Source: Diploscapter coronatus (Eukaryota > Nematoda > Chromadorea > Rhabditida > Rhabditidae). From it: a stretch of DNA of 64,000 nucleotides. This document shows positions 1-11,409 of this stretch, piece by piece (positions within the stretch are counted from its first letter, which is position 1; each line of letters opens with the position of its first letter). The position numbers and the translations under genes were made by a program. The notes under the pieces were generated by a model. It was not told the origin of the DNA, did no database searches, and saw only the letters and a list, made by a program, of their open reading frames with translations. The DNA is taken from assembly GCA_964036155.1 (NCBI GenBank), contig OZ038423.1:78011249-78075248 (forward strand), read 5' to 3'.

Positions 1-8
1 AGACCGTG

Positions 9-209
9 TTACGTTATGACTCTATTGCGAATGGATATTTTTTTTGTAAATTCAAAGTTGTAAATAAAAAGCGCAAGTGATATTCCCGATATGAAGATAG
101 CCATAAAAGTTTTTTCCTCAAAATCTGATGGGTTAATCAAGCTTATAGCAAAAAAAACCGCATGAAACGAATCAGTGTAACCAAATATGTGAATTTTTGA
201 AGACGACAA
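9..209 (-). CDS. possible exon of an unrecognised gene at the left edge
   Basis: A 66-codon open frame on the minus strand encodes a hydrophobic peptide with two possible membrane stretches, one near FHAVFFAISL and one near MAIFISGISLALFIYNF. Its reading stops inside the window, so if it is an exon it would belong to a minus-strand gene whose remaining parts I cannot place. It could be part of another serpentine receptor, since such genes are common in worm genomes and one lies next to it. No family motif is visible and the frame is short, so it may be chance. Confidence 0.15.
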   Translation of the reverse strand: MSSSKIHIFGYTDSFHAVFFAISLINPSDFEEKTFMAIFISGISLALFIYNFEFTKKISIRNRVIT

Positions 210-330
210 CCTAGGCTCATATCTAATAGTGGGAAAGAAAAATCAGACAACTCTATAAATTGACTTATCATGTTGAGACTAAGCAAAATTGACGTACAGA
301 TTTGATGATCAAACATTACAGTTGTTTCCA

Positions 331-414
331 GTCCTAGGGAGGACGATCGCCAGAAAACCCTTGCGACCTATCCCCCGCATATTTTCTTCGTCTGACGAAA
401 GTGCTCCCTAGGTC
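331..414. repeat. foldback element, family A, copy 1
   Basis: An 84-bp element whose ends, CCTAGGGAGGAC and GTGCTCCCTAGG, are imperfect inverted repeats. The same sequence recurs at 25981-26064 (inverted) and 40383-40465. It lies upstream of the serpentine receptor gene. It is too short to encode anything and is best read as a MITE-like element. Confidence 0.8.
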
Positions 415-710
415 CGCTTCATATGTAGAATTACGTAGCTTTAATAATTTGAATTTTCAAGCAATGCGCTATAGATAGACAAAGATAATTACATAAGAAT
501 TCTCATCGTTGATTTTTGACATTTTTAATTTCAGCTGTTTAATCAAAAATCTCCAATTTTTCAAAGTTCAGATAACAAAATATGCAAATAGATATAATGC
601 TTTCATCGATTATTTAATAATACGCATTTAATTTGTATAGCTTTAAAGTTTAGGCATATCATTTATGCTTATTTTTGTTTAGTTATAGATTTCCTTAAAA
701 TTTATTGTCA

Positions 711-2631
711 ATGGGTGAACTAAATATAACGGTTATTCATTATGATGTTGGCTATTATTTTGCTATATTGCGAGCCTTCGGATTTATTCAGTTGCCTATC
801 AATATTTTCGGTCTTTATCTAATTATCTATGTCTCACCAAAGTCCATGACTTACTACTACAAGTGCCTTTTAGTCAAATATCAAATATTGTATGTGTATT
901 ATTACATTTATTATTATTTTTAAGTAAATTTTTAGAGCAGCATTACTAGACTTGAATATGAGTTGGCTGATATGCCCGCTGGTATTCCTACCATATCTGA
1001 GCGGATTTACTAATGGATTGCTACATCATGTATTCGATTTGAGTGGGGTTGCACAAGTAATGCTTTGGTCTTACACTTCGGCAGGTTAGTTAACAGTATG
1101 ATATATTTCTTCATTCAATATGATATTGATCTAGAACAGACGAAATTATTATTTTTTTTATGAGAGTCCTAATTTCGCTTTTGTATTCTTGAGCTAATTT
1201 GGAAATGCCAAATTTGATGTTAGACTTTATGTGCAAAAATCAGATTAACATCTTATTTTCTTTGTTTATAGAATTTTAAAATATCATTTTAGTCGATTCA
1301 TTATGCTGATTTTCTACATTTCAAATTGTGTTTTAGGAGTTGGTGCCTCGATTTTGGACTTGTTTGAGTATCGATATCAATGCTCTCGAATGGACAAACA
1401 CACCAGCCAAATAACTAAAACTCGCATAGTTCTGACAATAATGTTCGAGTTGAGCCTTGTCCAAGTGTCATGGATACCCTATATCAAATATCCACACAAT
1501 CAGGATATTGCAAAATTGGAACTAGCTAAAGTAGAATATTGATTCTAGTTTTCTATAAGAGTCACAATCAAGATGTTCAAAAATCCCCGCTATCTTCCAT
1601 TTTGTCTGATTGTTCTTGATTTCAGTCTTCGAAAATCTTGAACATTATTTCCGAACACTAAGGATAGTAAAATGAAATACGAATTTCATGAAACAGGTGC
1701 AGAAACTTATGACAAATTCTCAATTATTTACCACTATATTTTGATCCATGTCTAGTTGCTTTACAAAACGCTAACATTTCATATTTCAGCTTTGGAAGAC
1801 ACCTATTGATTCGCTATGGTATCGTCAGTCCATCGTTTTTGATATTTGTACATTTTGTCTTGGCCATAAGGGTTTGTTTGGAATGACGTCATTCTGCGTT
1901 GTGGTAAATGAACCCTTTTCTATCTTCTTTGCTATAAAATGCACGTTTCAGGTGGTAACAGTTTTCGTGATTCTAACACTTTACAATCTATTTTGGAAGA
2001 AGAATTTCGTTTCGGAAAATACATACCGACTGCAGAAAATGTTCCTATTCGCCCTGTGTGCACAGGTCAGGAATATAGATATTTGAGTGATATGAGTAGT
2101 CTTTATAATTTTTTAGAATTATATGAAAGTTTTCATTGAATATAAAATGTAAAAATAGTCTAAAATATCAAAGTGAAACTCGCGTTATTTTTATATTCAT
2201 TATTTCAGCTTGTCTAGACATAAAATAAATATTAGTTCAGATTCTCGTCCCATTTTTACTCATGGCCATACCAATTTACATTGGGTTTTCCGGGAATGAG
2301 TATGATCGAAGTATGTTCTTATAACGTTATTTCTATTGAATCCAAAAAAGTTTTAGCTGTGACAAATATGGTTCTATACACTGGGTCAAATCATGGACTT
2401 ATTGGGTCAATTTCTATGATGGCCTCTAATAAGTTCTACCGTGAATTTATCAAATCAAAATTGCTTAAACTAATGCCCAAAAAGACACTTGCTTCAGGTA
2501 AGAAAAAACTAACAGTCAGTGAAATAGTCGTTTATCGAAATTTAGCAAATGTCTCTATGTTTGAGAAATCTAATAATTCGCCAAATCGAAATATCTTACC
2601 GAGATTACATATGGTTAACATACAAACCTGA
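711..2631 (+). CDS. SRH-class serpentine (chemo)receptor
   Basis: Seven-transmembrane receptor of the nematode SRH class, expected in the membrane of sensory neurons as a chemoreceptor. The first ATG at 711 opens an exon with the class signature PINIFGLYLIIYVSPKSM (first membrane segment and first loop). Later exons carry a D-x-x-x-S-x-x-x-x-P stretch leading to PYLSGFTNGLL, then LFEYRYQCSRM after the third segment, a WIPYIKYPHNQDIA loop, and a sixth/seventh segment ending in SNHGLIGSISMMASNKFYR, the SRH hallmark HG...YR. About seven exons are needed. One clear intron runs from GTATGTTC near 2313 to TTTTAG near 2355. A polyadenylation signal AATAAA lies at 2767-2772. The family assignment is strong; no ligand can be inferred. 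The true start could lie in an exon further upstream. Confidence 0.88.
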
Positions 2632-2766
2632 TAAAACAGGAAATTCATACAAGGAAAATTAATCTTTAATATAAATAAGAAAAGGTTTCATCAACCTATT
2701 CACAAAGGTTAATATTATTTTGAAGCTGTGAATGTAATTTACTCTTTGCTAACTATGTCCTATGGA

Positions 2767-2772
2767 AATAAA
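2767..2772 (+). terminator. polyadenylation signal of the SRH receptor gene
   Basis: AATAAA about 135 bp after the receptor stop codon, in AT-rich non-coding DNA. It suits the 3' end of the upstream plus-strand gene. Confidence 0.6.
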
Positions 2773-3305
2773 TAACTTATATAAAATCGTTTTATAGTTA
2801 TGATATGTCATAAAAACAAGTTTTTTCTCATTTTGCTAATGAAAATTGCATTAATTCATAAATATTTATTTGAGTTGATGCGTATGCTGAAAAGAACTTT
2901 TACGTCTAATGCTAACTTGAATTAAAAATACAATCGAGTTACCATAGATTCTTGGTCGCAAATCAGTCACATTCCGATTAAGAATGAATGCCAGGAAAAA
3001 CCAAAGTCTTAGCAAAGAGGTGGTTTCCAAGTGTCCGTCAATTTGGCTGATTTTCACATGTTGTTCAGTTTTTCACTGATTCTCATGGTACAATTTGCTT
3101 TTTTCGAAAATGATCACTAATTATCACATTTTCCGGAATAACTCACTTCAGGGTGAATATTTTCGAAAGGTTAACATAAGTTGGTCAATTTTCGATATGC
3201 TATCAACTACTTATTGGCTTCCTTGAATTTATTCGACCACATTTAAAACAAAATTGAATTTTCTGGTAATGACGTTGTCGCAAATAATGGAGAGTAAATG
3301 ACAGG

Positions 3306-3404
3306 ATCAGGGCTGTCTGAAGTTCGGAAAAAATCGAACTTTAACTTAACTTGAACTGAATTTCCAGACAGTTCGAAGTTCAGTTCAGTTCGTACAACCC
3401 TGAT
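3306..3404. repeat. foldback element, family M, copy 1
   Basis: A 99-bp inverted repeat: the left end reads ATCAGGGCTGTCTGAAGTTC and the right end is its approximate complement, ending in ACAACCCTGAT. Related ends flank 48513-48610. It lies between the receptor and kelch genes, and the rest of 2640-3560 shows no coding signal. Confidence 0.6.
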
Positions 3405-3560
3405 TAAAAGGAATACTTATTTCAGCTACAGTTATCCCTCATCACTTCTGGATGTCTTCGAGAGTTGTCTGTATTATGTGTATTGAAATTAAATCATTAT
3501 TTCACATTTATTGAATAAAATTCCTATATGAGATCGGAGATTATTATAATCAAGCTTATT

Positions 3561-4882
3561 TTATGCTATTGTTCCGACTTTACGCCATTCATCTGTTTTT
3601 GGATCGTATTCCTCGATTGAATTACAAAAATTTTTATACGACCTTTGTAATCTAAGTTAACAAATATTTCGTATAAAGACATGCAAAATCTCAGCTCACC
3701 CTCCGATTGCATACAATTTTCCATTCGCAGCAACAAGCAAATGATGAGATCTTGCATAATTCATATTAGCGCTTCGAGAAATTTGACTACCAACTGGAGC
3801 TGAAGAGTCGAAACACAGACAGGATTTAAATATACCAAAATCACTAAATATATAATGATACATTATTTATCACACAAAATTAACGACTTCTGTCCCCCAA
3901 TTATATAAATTCTTCCATTTAACGATGCAACTTCGAAATGAATTCGTTCTTCTGGAATCTCTCCAATTTCAATCCATTCTCGTTCATCGTTTGATAATCG
4001 ATATATCTTTCGATTTGTATAACCACCAATAACTGAATATTCATGATTACAATAATGAATATGATATAATGTGACCGTATAAGATTTTATCACATGTTAT
4101 TGTTTGAAGATTACTAGTTCTAAGAGGAAATGTAGGTCCTATTTGCCATTTCCCATCTATTAAAATCTGAATAAATTATTTCATAAATTTTCATTTGATC
4201 TTCTTACATTAACATTATTAGTAGTCGTTCTAGTTTTAGGATCCCTTCCACCCAAATAATATAATTTGTCTTTGAAATAAACCGCAGATGCACAATGACG
4301 CCATTCAGGAGGATCTGGGCCTGTAAAAGTCATTGAATCGATCATTCATGAATTTGTTGATAAGACCTCTTGAAATTTGTCGAGTATTCAAGTCAAATAT
4401 TTCAAATGATTTATTTCTGTCGTTAATTCCAAAAATCTGAAGCTTAAGAAATTAGTCAAAATAACGAATAAAATAATTTACTTTATTCTGTGTAGCTGCT
4501 ACTTGGTATGGAAAATACCAATTGTGGAATTTTGAAATCTTCTCAACAGAATTGTTTTGCGAATCAAACAGACAAATTCTTCCTTCATAAATGTTGTCGT
4601 TTTCATAAGGTACTAAATATTAAAATTAATTTTCACCCATACAAAGAATACTTTCTTACGATAGAATAAGATTTTATCCCTGTTATTTGATTGAATATTT
4701 TGATCGATCAGAAGAGTTAGAATAACACCGGCCAAAAGAAGTGCGCATACTAGAGCTACTAGAAAAATCGGTTTTTTAAACCAAGGATATTGACGATTTG
4801 AAAAATCTTTTGTTTCCCTGAAATACAATATATAATCGAATATTTTCCAGGTAAAATTATTTAGAAAAACTACAAAGTTCAT
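3561..4882 (-). CDS. membrane-anchored kelch-repeat protein
   Basis: The minus-strand gene starts with a short polar segment (ETKDFSNRQYPWFKKP) followed by one hydrophobic helix, IFLVALVCALLLAGVILTLL, which would anchor the protein in a membrane. Successive exons then carry kelch repeats: a degenerate one (ICLFDSQNN...VAATQNKIFGIND), then CASAVYFKDKLYYLGGRDP, ITFIGGYTNRKIYRL, VASLNGRIYIIGGQNDFG, HHLLVAANGKLYAIGG and a final EEYDPKTDEWRKVGTIA before the stop. These are the hydrophobic-GG...Y...W blades of a beta-propeller. Introns are short; one runs from GTGATAAAATC to ATATTCAG near 4050-4110. No BTB or BACK domain is visible, so it is not the usual Cullin-3 adaptor. The 5' end is uncertain: the ATG at 4882 is a guess and an upstream exon is possible. 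Confidence 0.8.
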
Positions 4883-5066
4883 CGATAATAATTAATTTTG
4901 TAAAATACTCTGGACAAAAGAAATGCGTAGGTATGTTTCAATAAAGATAAGTGGAATTGCATGGAGTAAATGGTTATTTATTTATTTTTTCGTATATTTC
5001 TCGCGTTAAATTGTTCGTTCCATGCAATTTCGCGCTTTAGAATGCCCCGTTATATCATCAACATTC

Positions 5067-7118
5067 TACCTCGTTTCCATCACAGTTTGATCGTTTGCAT
5101 CTAGTAATTGAAAAACTTCAGGTGGACGGACAATAAGCTTAACGACATATCGTAAATGTATGTAAGATATCAAATGAAAAATTGAGCTTTAACTTACAGC
5201 AATTGGAGAATCATTACGGTTTGATGAGTTGTCTCCACCAATTTGCGAATTATTGATATTCGGGATTAATTTATTTGTCATATTATTAATCAATGAGATC
5301 TGCTTTTCCTTCTAGAATATTTTGCTTAAATATTTGTAGTAACAATATTTCTACTTCAATAGCATCAGCCAAAATAGCTGCTCCAAAAACAATCGCTTCA
5401 TCTGGATTTATGTTGCGCTTCAATTTATCCCTTCCGAATTTCTTCTCTAGAAACTCGTTAACGGCAGGAATTCTCGTAGATCCACCCACCAAAATCTAAA
5501 TACAAATAGTTCATTTTTTTAATTTAATGTAATGGAAGATTTGATTTCAATAAAACATACCACGTGACTAATATCATTTTCATGAAGTCGAGCCATCTTT
5601 AATGCTTGATCGATTAAATTTATCGCTCTGGTGAATAAACCATCACACAGTTCGTTGAATTTTGTTTTTGTTAAGTCTACATCTAAGTCTGGTCCCTTAT
5701 CGATGTCCAGCTAAATTGGGAAAATTATACAACTGCTTTATCTTTCACCGTTTACATGAATGTTTACTGTTGAAGCAGTAAAAGAGAGTGATTCTTTTGC
5801 TATTTTGCATTCGTTTCTCAATCGTTTAACCGAACGATTATTTGTAAAAATATCGTAATCCGATGTTTTCATATATTCCTGATATGCATAATTCATTATT
5901 ATCCCGTCAAAATCCTGTCCACCTGATACAAGAAATTATTTGCATGATATGAAAAATATACCCAAGTGTTCATCTCCTTTCACAGCTTTAATCGTGATTT
6001 TTTCTTTCTTTATTTCACATATGCTAATATCGAGAGTTCCTAAATCATATTGTTTTAATTTTTTAAGAATTGAATGCATAAAAGTTCCTCTACTCCAGTT
6101 TCGTATAAATGAACTATACGAAAAATTATAATAAAATAATCATTTACCTCCACCAACATCGAATATCATTATCATTGAATCGTCCAATTTCCTTTCAGCA
6201 TTATAAGCAACTGCCGCCGCTATTGGCTCGTCAATTAATAACTTCAATTCAAGTCCAGCCATTTCAACAGCTCGTTTTGTTGCAGCTATTTGATTGTCTT
6301 GAAAGTTAACTGGAATTGCGACCACTGCGCCAGTCACTTGGCTTCCAATATATGACTGAATATTAAAATCATTATATCTTTCAAAACATCGAAAATAGCG
6401 AACCTCAGCAATGGCCTTTATTTTCTTCAAAATTTCAGCAGAAACTTTTTCGGGCGTCACGAATCTTTCATTAGGTTTTCCTCTATTCAAAACATATCCC
6501 ACTTTATTCTAAATTAGTCCAAATTAAATACCGTAAGACCTATAATAAAATCTACCCTAACTTTTGACTTTGAACTTTCAAAGCTATTCATTTTTATCAG
6601 AATTTGATCCTATGAAGAGATGGATAATTTAGATCCATATCTGTACTTTTAGAAAATCTCTGGCTTATAATTCTGGATAGATTTTTAGGAGACTGACAAA
6701 GTCGACAAGTCGGGTGGGCTTCTATTGAAAATATAAGTTACTCACATGTCTTGTATCCAAATTGAATGTCCAAAGTAAACGATTCTCCGCAATTGGCAAA
6801 TTATTCATAAATTTCCATCCAAGGAGTCGCTTTGAATCTTCAAAGATTACCTAATAAATGATCAGCAGGAGTGTTAAACCAACCGTAGAGAACACTTGAT
6901 AAATCATGGTAATTCAGAGCTGGATTACCTACCAGAATTTCTTCGTCACCGAAAGAAACTATAGATGGAAGAAAATTCTTCCCTAAACAATTCATTAATT
7001 TGAAAATTATATATCAAAATTAATTTACCCTCGGCATCAAAAATTATCCTACATCCTCCATTTTCAATAATAGCAACACACGAATATGTCGTTCCCAAGT
7101 CAATGCCGATATACACCA
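5067..7118 (-). CDS. HSP70-type ATPase with only the nucleotide-binding domain
   Basis: The ATG at 7118 begins [17 protein letters not shown], the phosphate-1 motif of HSP70. About twelve short exons follow with the family landmarks in order: [74 protein letters not shown] (phosphate 2), [27 protein letters not shown] and [12 protein letters not shown] (adenosine motif), ending with [18 protein letters not shown] short intron (GTAGAAAT to ATTCTAG, near 5351-5310) then joins a polar tail of about 55 residues and the stop. The total is about 450-460 residues. The beta-sandwich and helical lid that bind substrate in ordinary HSP70s are absent. That layout recalls HSPA13/STCH, but I see no signal peptide. 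INEPTAA of the family is IDEPIAA here. It probably hydrolyses ATP; any client binding would be unusual. Confidence 0.93.
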
Positions 7119-7596
7119 TTTCTCAATTATTTTTTCATCTATAAATTAAAATTATTTTAGAACATATTCCAAGCATTCGTGTTCAAATGAGTAAAGAATC
7201 ATAATCCATTAGGATCAGGCTTTATATTGATTATATATGGATTGTTTCCTTCAAATGAGGTTGTAAATTAAAATTTACGTTTATTTAAAGATCTTTGTAT
7301 TGATATTCAGAATTAAGAAGAACGGAAATTAATAGTGGTAGAACGATCAAATAAATTTAATAAATATTGAAAAATATTGAACTGAAATTAAATGGATTAA
7401 TGCCATGAAAATGATAAAGAAATGCCTCATCATCGATTAGATAACGAAAAGGAGAGATTGACCGAAAAGAAAATGCGTAGGCTATTTCAGTAAAATGTCG
7501 AGAAAATAAGAAAAATAAGCTACCATTGATGTTGCCGACGAACAATGTTTTGAATACGTTCAACAATTGTTTACAAGAAATCGATTACTATTCCTG

Positions 7597-7836
7597 CTAT
7601 ATGTGTTGATAAAAAAAAAAGCTTTGAAATTGAGTCCGTAGCGCTTTCCAATAAAGATTTTGATGGGCAACGCACGCCCTCCCTAAAATACATTCTTCTT
7701 TTTTGCTCAATCCAAAGCTAACAAATGAACTGAATCTTCTTTTATTTTTATATTTGATTACTCGAGCTTGGAATATGGTAGGATAGTTTTGTCGAATTAT
7801 TACATATTCTTGAATTAAATTAATCATTTCAGGCAT
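7597..7836 (-). pseudogene. possible relic of a second HSP70-like gene
   Basis: A 79-codon open frame upstream of the HSP70-type gene, on the same strand, contains RRFSSFVSFG and EECILGRACVAHQN. These resemble the second HSP70 exon (PSxVSF...E..IG.AA..Q) and the neighbour's [19 protein letters not shown]. The ATP-binding first exon and all later HSP70 motifs are missing nearby. A downstream open frame at 7357-7566 is not recognisable. It looks like the remains of a tandem duplication, but the match is short and could be coincidental. Confidence 0.3.
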
Positions 7837-7859
7837 AGTTCAATGAACTATTTATAGTA

Positions 7860-8765
7860 TTTAAATTCATATCATTACGAACAACATTTATTCAGCGCGA
7901 AATAATAAAATTACATCTGATCCAGACTACCCTTTAGTATAGAATAAACTGCACATCAACATTCGTCTATAGTTACGCAAACAGTTCTAAAACCCTATTA
8001 ATATCACAGATACTTTCATGAAAGACTTTCAACGAGACACATGTAATAATTTTTTTTAATCTAATAAACCCTAATTGCATAAATTTATGGAAATTTGTTT
8101 CGTTTGAACCTGGAATTAGTCTGTCAAGAATTGCTTATGCCATGTTAGTATCCCGAAGGATAAGTTTCCAATAAACACCGCTAAAATTTCTAGCTATTCT
8201 GTGATACGAAAGAGCGGAATTACGGCAAGTAGGACGTCAGTTTTCAAATAGATGATGAAAATTTGAGCCTTGTGAAATGGTGCCATCATTAAGCGATAAA
8301 TTAAGAAATCAGTTTAGACAACTTTGACCCTGCATAATATTATGGAAACGAGACATTAGCGAAATGGCGTAAGAAAAGATATCTTATCCTGCCGTTTTAC
8401 TATTTTGCCTATGTTTCATGTTGTGGTGTCATATTGTTTTCAAATAGCCATCGATGATTCAACATTACTTCTTGAGAATACTATCATGTTCTTTACCGAA
8501 GGAAGGCAAAGATGTAACATGGTTCAAAATGTTACAGAATTGCTCATACTCACGAACGAAGGAAGGGATATGCACCAAGTAGTTCACTTCGAAAACTAGA
8601 TAGAAATGGGCCTAAAATCGATACGGTATAATACGTTAGCCATGCACCACTGACGATTACCAGTATTGTGCAGGGAAAAGTTTGTCGTTAATGGACATAA
8701 GAGAGTGAAGAAACTAAATGATGGCTTTCGTTAGGCTCAAATTTTCAACTCAATTATAATTTGTG
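7860..8765. other. stretch without a recognisable gene
   Basis: About 0.9 kb between the HSP70-like relic and the 3' end of the secreted-protein gene. One 64-codon plus-strand open frame (8405-8599) has no visible family motif, signal peptide or flanking splice signals. I see no RNA gene or repeat here. Confidence 0.5.
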
Positions 8766-8768
8766 AAT

Positions 8769-9469
8769 TTATGGACGAAGGCGTCGGTAGGTCGGTCGTC
8801 TCATCACGCGCTGATCGTTGAATGGGAAGAGTCTTCGATAGATCGTGGCCAAATCGGGTCCTTTAAAGCCGAAGAGGGTGTCCATCGGATCTGAGGTCGT
8901 TGTCACCCAAACTTGAGTCGATGGGGTGATTGCCGGAACTGGGCTGATTGTTGAGGTACCAGAACCTGAGCCGGTTAGAACGGTATCTGAAAGGATGAGT
9001 TAATGGAGTCTCATTTAGTGAAAGAAGTTTTTTTTCTTTTTTTAAATAGGCCAGAGGACTATATTCCAACCCTTTTTTCCTTTTCCCATCTTCGTCCTCT
9101 ACTCTCCTCAAAAAGTGGGTGTGGACTACAAAAGGCCCTTGAGGACTAACCAATTGGTTCTGTAGTTGTCTTGGAAGCCTCAGTTGATGTGACGACAACC
9201 AGTGGGCCTTCCTTCTCCACCTCAACCCCAGAACCTTCTTCGATGTTCTCATCAGGCTTCAGGATTTTCGCGGCATTAGGACCGCTCGCAGGTAGCTTTG
9301 TACTAAAGAAGTAAAATAGGGGAAAAGGTGAATAACTCAAATCCAACCTCTCAGCAACACGACTAGGATCCTGAGTAGTCCGGTCCAAAACCTCTTGCAG
9401 AATCGATAACTCATCGAATTGAGCCAATACAGAGCAAATCAGACAAAATGTAAAAATAAATGTTTGCAT
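8769..9469 (-). CDS. small secreted threonine/serine-rich protein
   Basis: Three exons on the minus strand. The ATG at 9469 opens a clear signal peptide, MQTFIFTFCLICSVLAQ, so the product should enter the secretory pathway. Exon 1 continues with ILQEVLDRTTQDPSRVAER. Exon 2 (KLPASGPNAAKILKPDENI...) is acidic and ends in a Thr/Ser-rich stretch. Exon 3 (TGSGSGTSTISPVPAITP...) ends with a basic, arginine-rich tail, RRPTYRRLRP, before the stop at 8769. The frames join in phase across GT-AG introns. The second intron contains a foldback element (9049-9137). I do not recognise a domain; low complexity with a basic tail could suit a cuticle or matrix peptide, but that is a guess. Confidence 0.72.
9049..9137. 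repeat. foldback element, family F, copy 1
   Basis: An 89-bp element in an intron of the secreted-protein gene. It starts GGCC...ACTATATTCCAACCC and ends with the approximate complement AAAAAGTGGGTGTGGACTAC followed by GGCC. A related copy is at 32812-32897 in an intron of the DEAD-box helicase gene. Confidence 0.7.
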
Positions 9470-11409
9470 TAGATGAGTATGTAGTTTAGAGACGAACGAG
9501 CAACTAAGAGTATCTAATATCTACGATAAAATAAATATCTTTCTTTCAACGAATAGGGGGCTTTGAGCCTAATCCGAGCGGCGTCGCCTGACACCCAAAT
9601 TTAGCAACAGGCTGTCTTTTATATGGGCGACTCCTTTTTTGGTCCTTCTGAGGACGAGATCCTTGCCTTTTTCCTGATTTTGAAGGACTTGGCGTTGTGT
9701 GGCGCGCAGGAACGGTGGCTCCGCCCACCTATGGGGGTCAAAAAGGCGCGCGCGAAAAATGAGCAATTGCTGCCAAAAATGACCACAAACATTGGATGTC
9801 CTGCATAGAGGCGCTGAGTGCAGAGAAAGTGAGTGTTGAAGGAATAAGCTTCGGTCTGTCTAGATGAATTGCTGCTGAATCGCGCGGTGTTTCTGTTTGA
9901 CTAAGAGTGTGCTGACCGATGTCAAGGGCTGTGAAAGAGAGAAAGTGAGAAGAAGGAACAGTCAACGGGATGGAGACGACAAATTATGACCGCGCAAATC
10001 TCGGTTGACTTTTGCCAACAGAATGATTCATTCGATTTGGAATTGTGAAAAGTTTGAAATTTTCATTCGAATAATATAAATAGCCTCGGGGTGGGACTCG
10101 AATAAGTCCAACTATCATAGTTAAACGAAAATTTAACTACCTCACTTACTACCATAGTTAAAAGTTTTACTATCGTATAGCTCATTTGGGTCCCACTCTG
10201 CATGTGAAAAGATGGAAAAGTTTCAGTTCATTCCTGGAGCACTTCCTTGTCTCCTTGTGTCTTTTCAAATTTACGAACTTCAACGTTTTGTTCCTCGCCG
10301 ATCTGTTCGTCTAATGCGCGTCAATGTCAGGGGCTAATTGTCGGTTTTACTCAACCTGACCATACAATACACAAAATACACTACACGAACAAACCTCATG
10401 TTTATCCGCACTAAAACTCGGCAAATTGGCAATTAGCCTTGAAACCGGAACTTTTAGATCAAATTTCTCTAACTCAAAAATGTGCGCTACATTGAATTTG
10501 TGGGTGGATAATTGCATAATGAGGGCGCATTTGACGAGAACGGTAAATGTGAAACGGGGTCGAGTCAAGCCCAAATGTGCATTTTTAAGTGCCCAAAATT
10601 TACAAGTCCTTCGAAAATGATTTTAGATTCGTTGGCCGTCGACAATTATGCCATTTTGCAAGAGACAGCGGGCTAATTGCGAACGATGTCAAGATGACGA
10701 ATGATCGTCTGCAACTGCGAATGCACATCGAATGCATGATGGACAAGGAAATGACTGGCCTTGACATTGAACCCTCAGAACGAAACGATTACCCGAGGAA
10801 GTCAGTAGCGGAGCATGCAAAGACCAAGAAAGCAAACGAAAGGAAAAGTTCAAAGTAAACACGAAATAACAACCAATTTCCTCCAAATCTATCGTTACCT
10901 TACAGTAGGTTGGAGAAGGTATTTAAGGAGTGGACGATCAGGAACCGTTCCACTTTCGGAACTCCGAAACTGGCCATTTTATCTTTCATAAACTTTTTAT
11001 ACTTACAGTAGTTGCCGAAGGTTTGGAATAATTGCGGTTATGAATGTAGCCTGACGGACGGAGTTCTCATTGATCAATTGATCAATCTGAATTAAATTTT
11101 GCATATATATTCTTCGGCAATCGCTATTTCACGGCATGCTACGGCACAAACTTTTACTATATTGCGGACGATTTTATAGAATGAAGAAAGAAGAAGGAAC
11201 TATTTCAAATCTATTGAAAATCGTGCCGTCATATAATACAAATATGCCATATTTTAAAACCTCATATTCTTCTCACTGAATTGTGAATTCCTACGAAATT
11301 CCGTTCAAATTGATCAACAACGAGAATTCTGTCTATAAGATTGCATCATAGTCATCATCGTTCTAAACCTTTGACCGTCACATTCGCTTTTATTCAGGTA
11401 GTGATCAAA
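9470..11409. other. divergent intergenic region
   Basis: About 1.9 kb between two genes pointing away from each other, the secreted protein (-) and the proline-rich secreted protein (+), so it should hold both promoters. It contains one foldback element (10088-10199). Short open frames on both strands (for example 10589-10858) lack conserved motifs and splice context. Nothing else is recognised. Confidence 0.5.
10088..10199. repeat. foldback element J
   Basis: About 110 bp with inverted ends: GGGTGGGACTCGAATAAG on the left and GGGTCCCACTCTG on the right, and internal complementary runs around TATCATAGTTAAA and CATAGTTAAAAG. No other copy was found in the window. Confidence 0.6.

Noticed and set aside
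9546..9728. 60-codon basic frame on the minus strand
   Set aside because: Overlaps a second frame on the same strand and one on the other, with no conserved pattern; likely chance.
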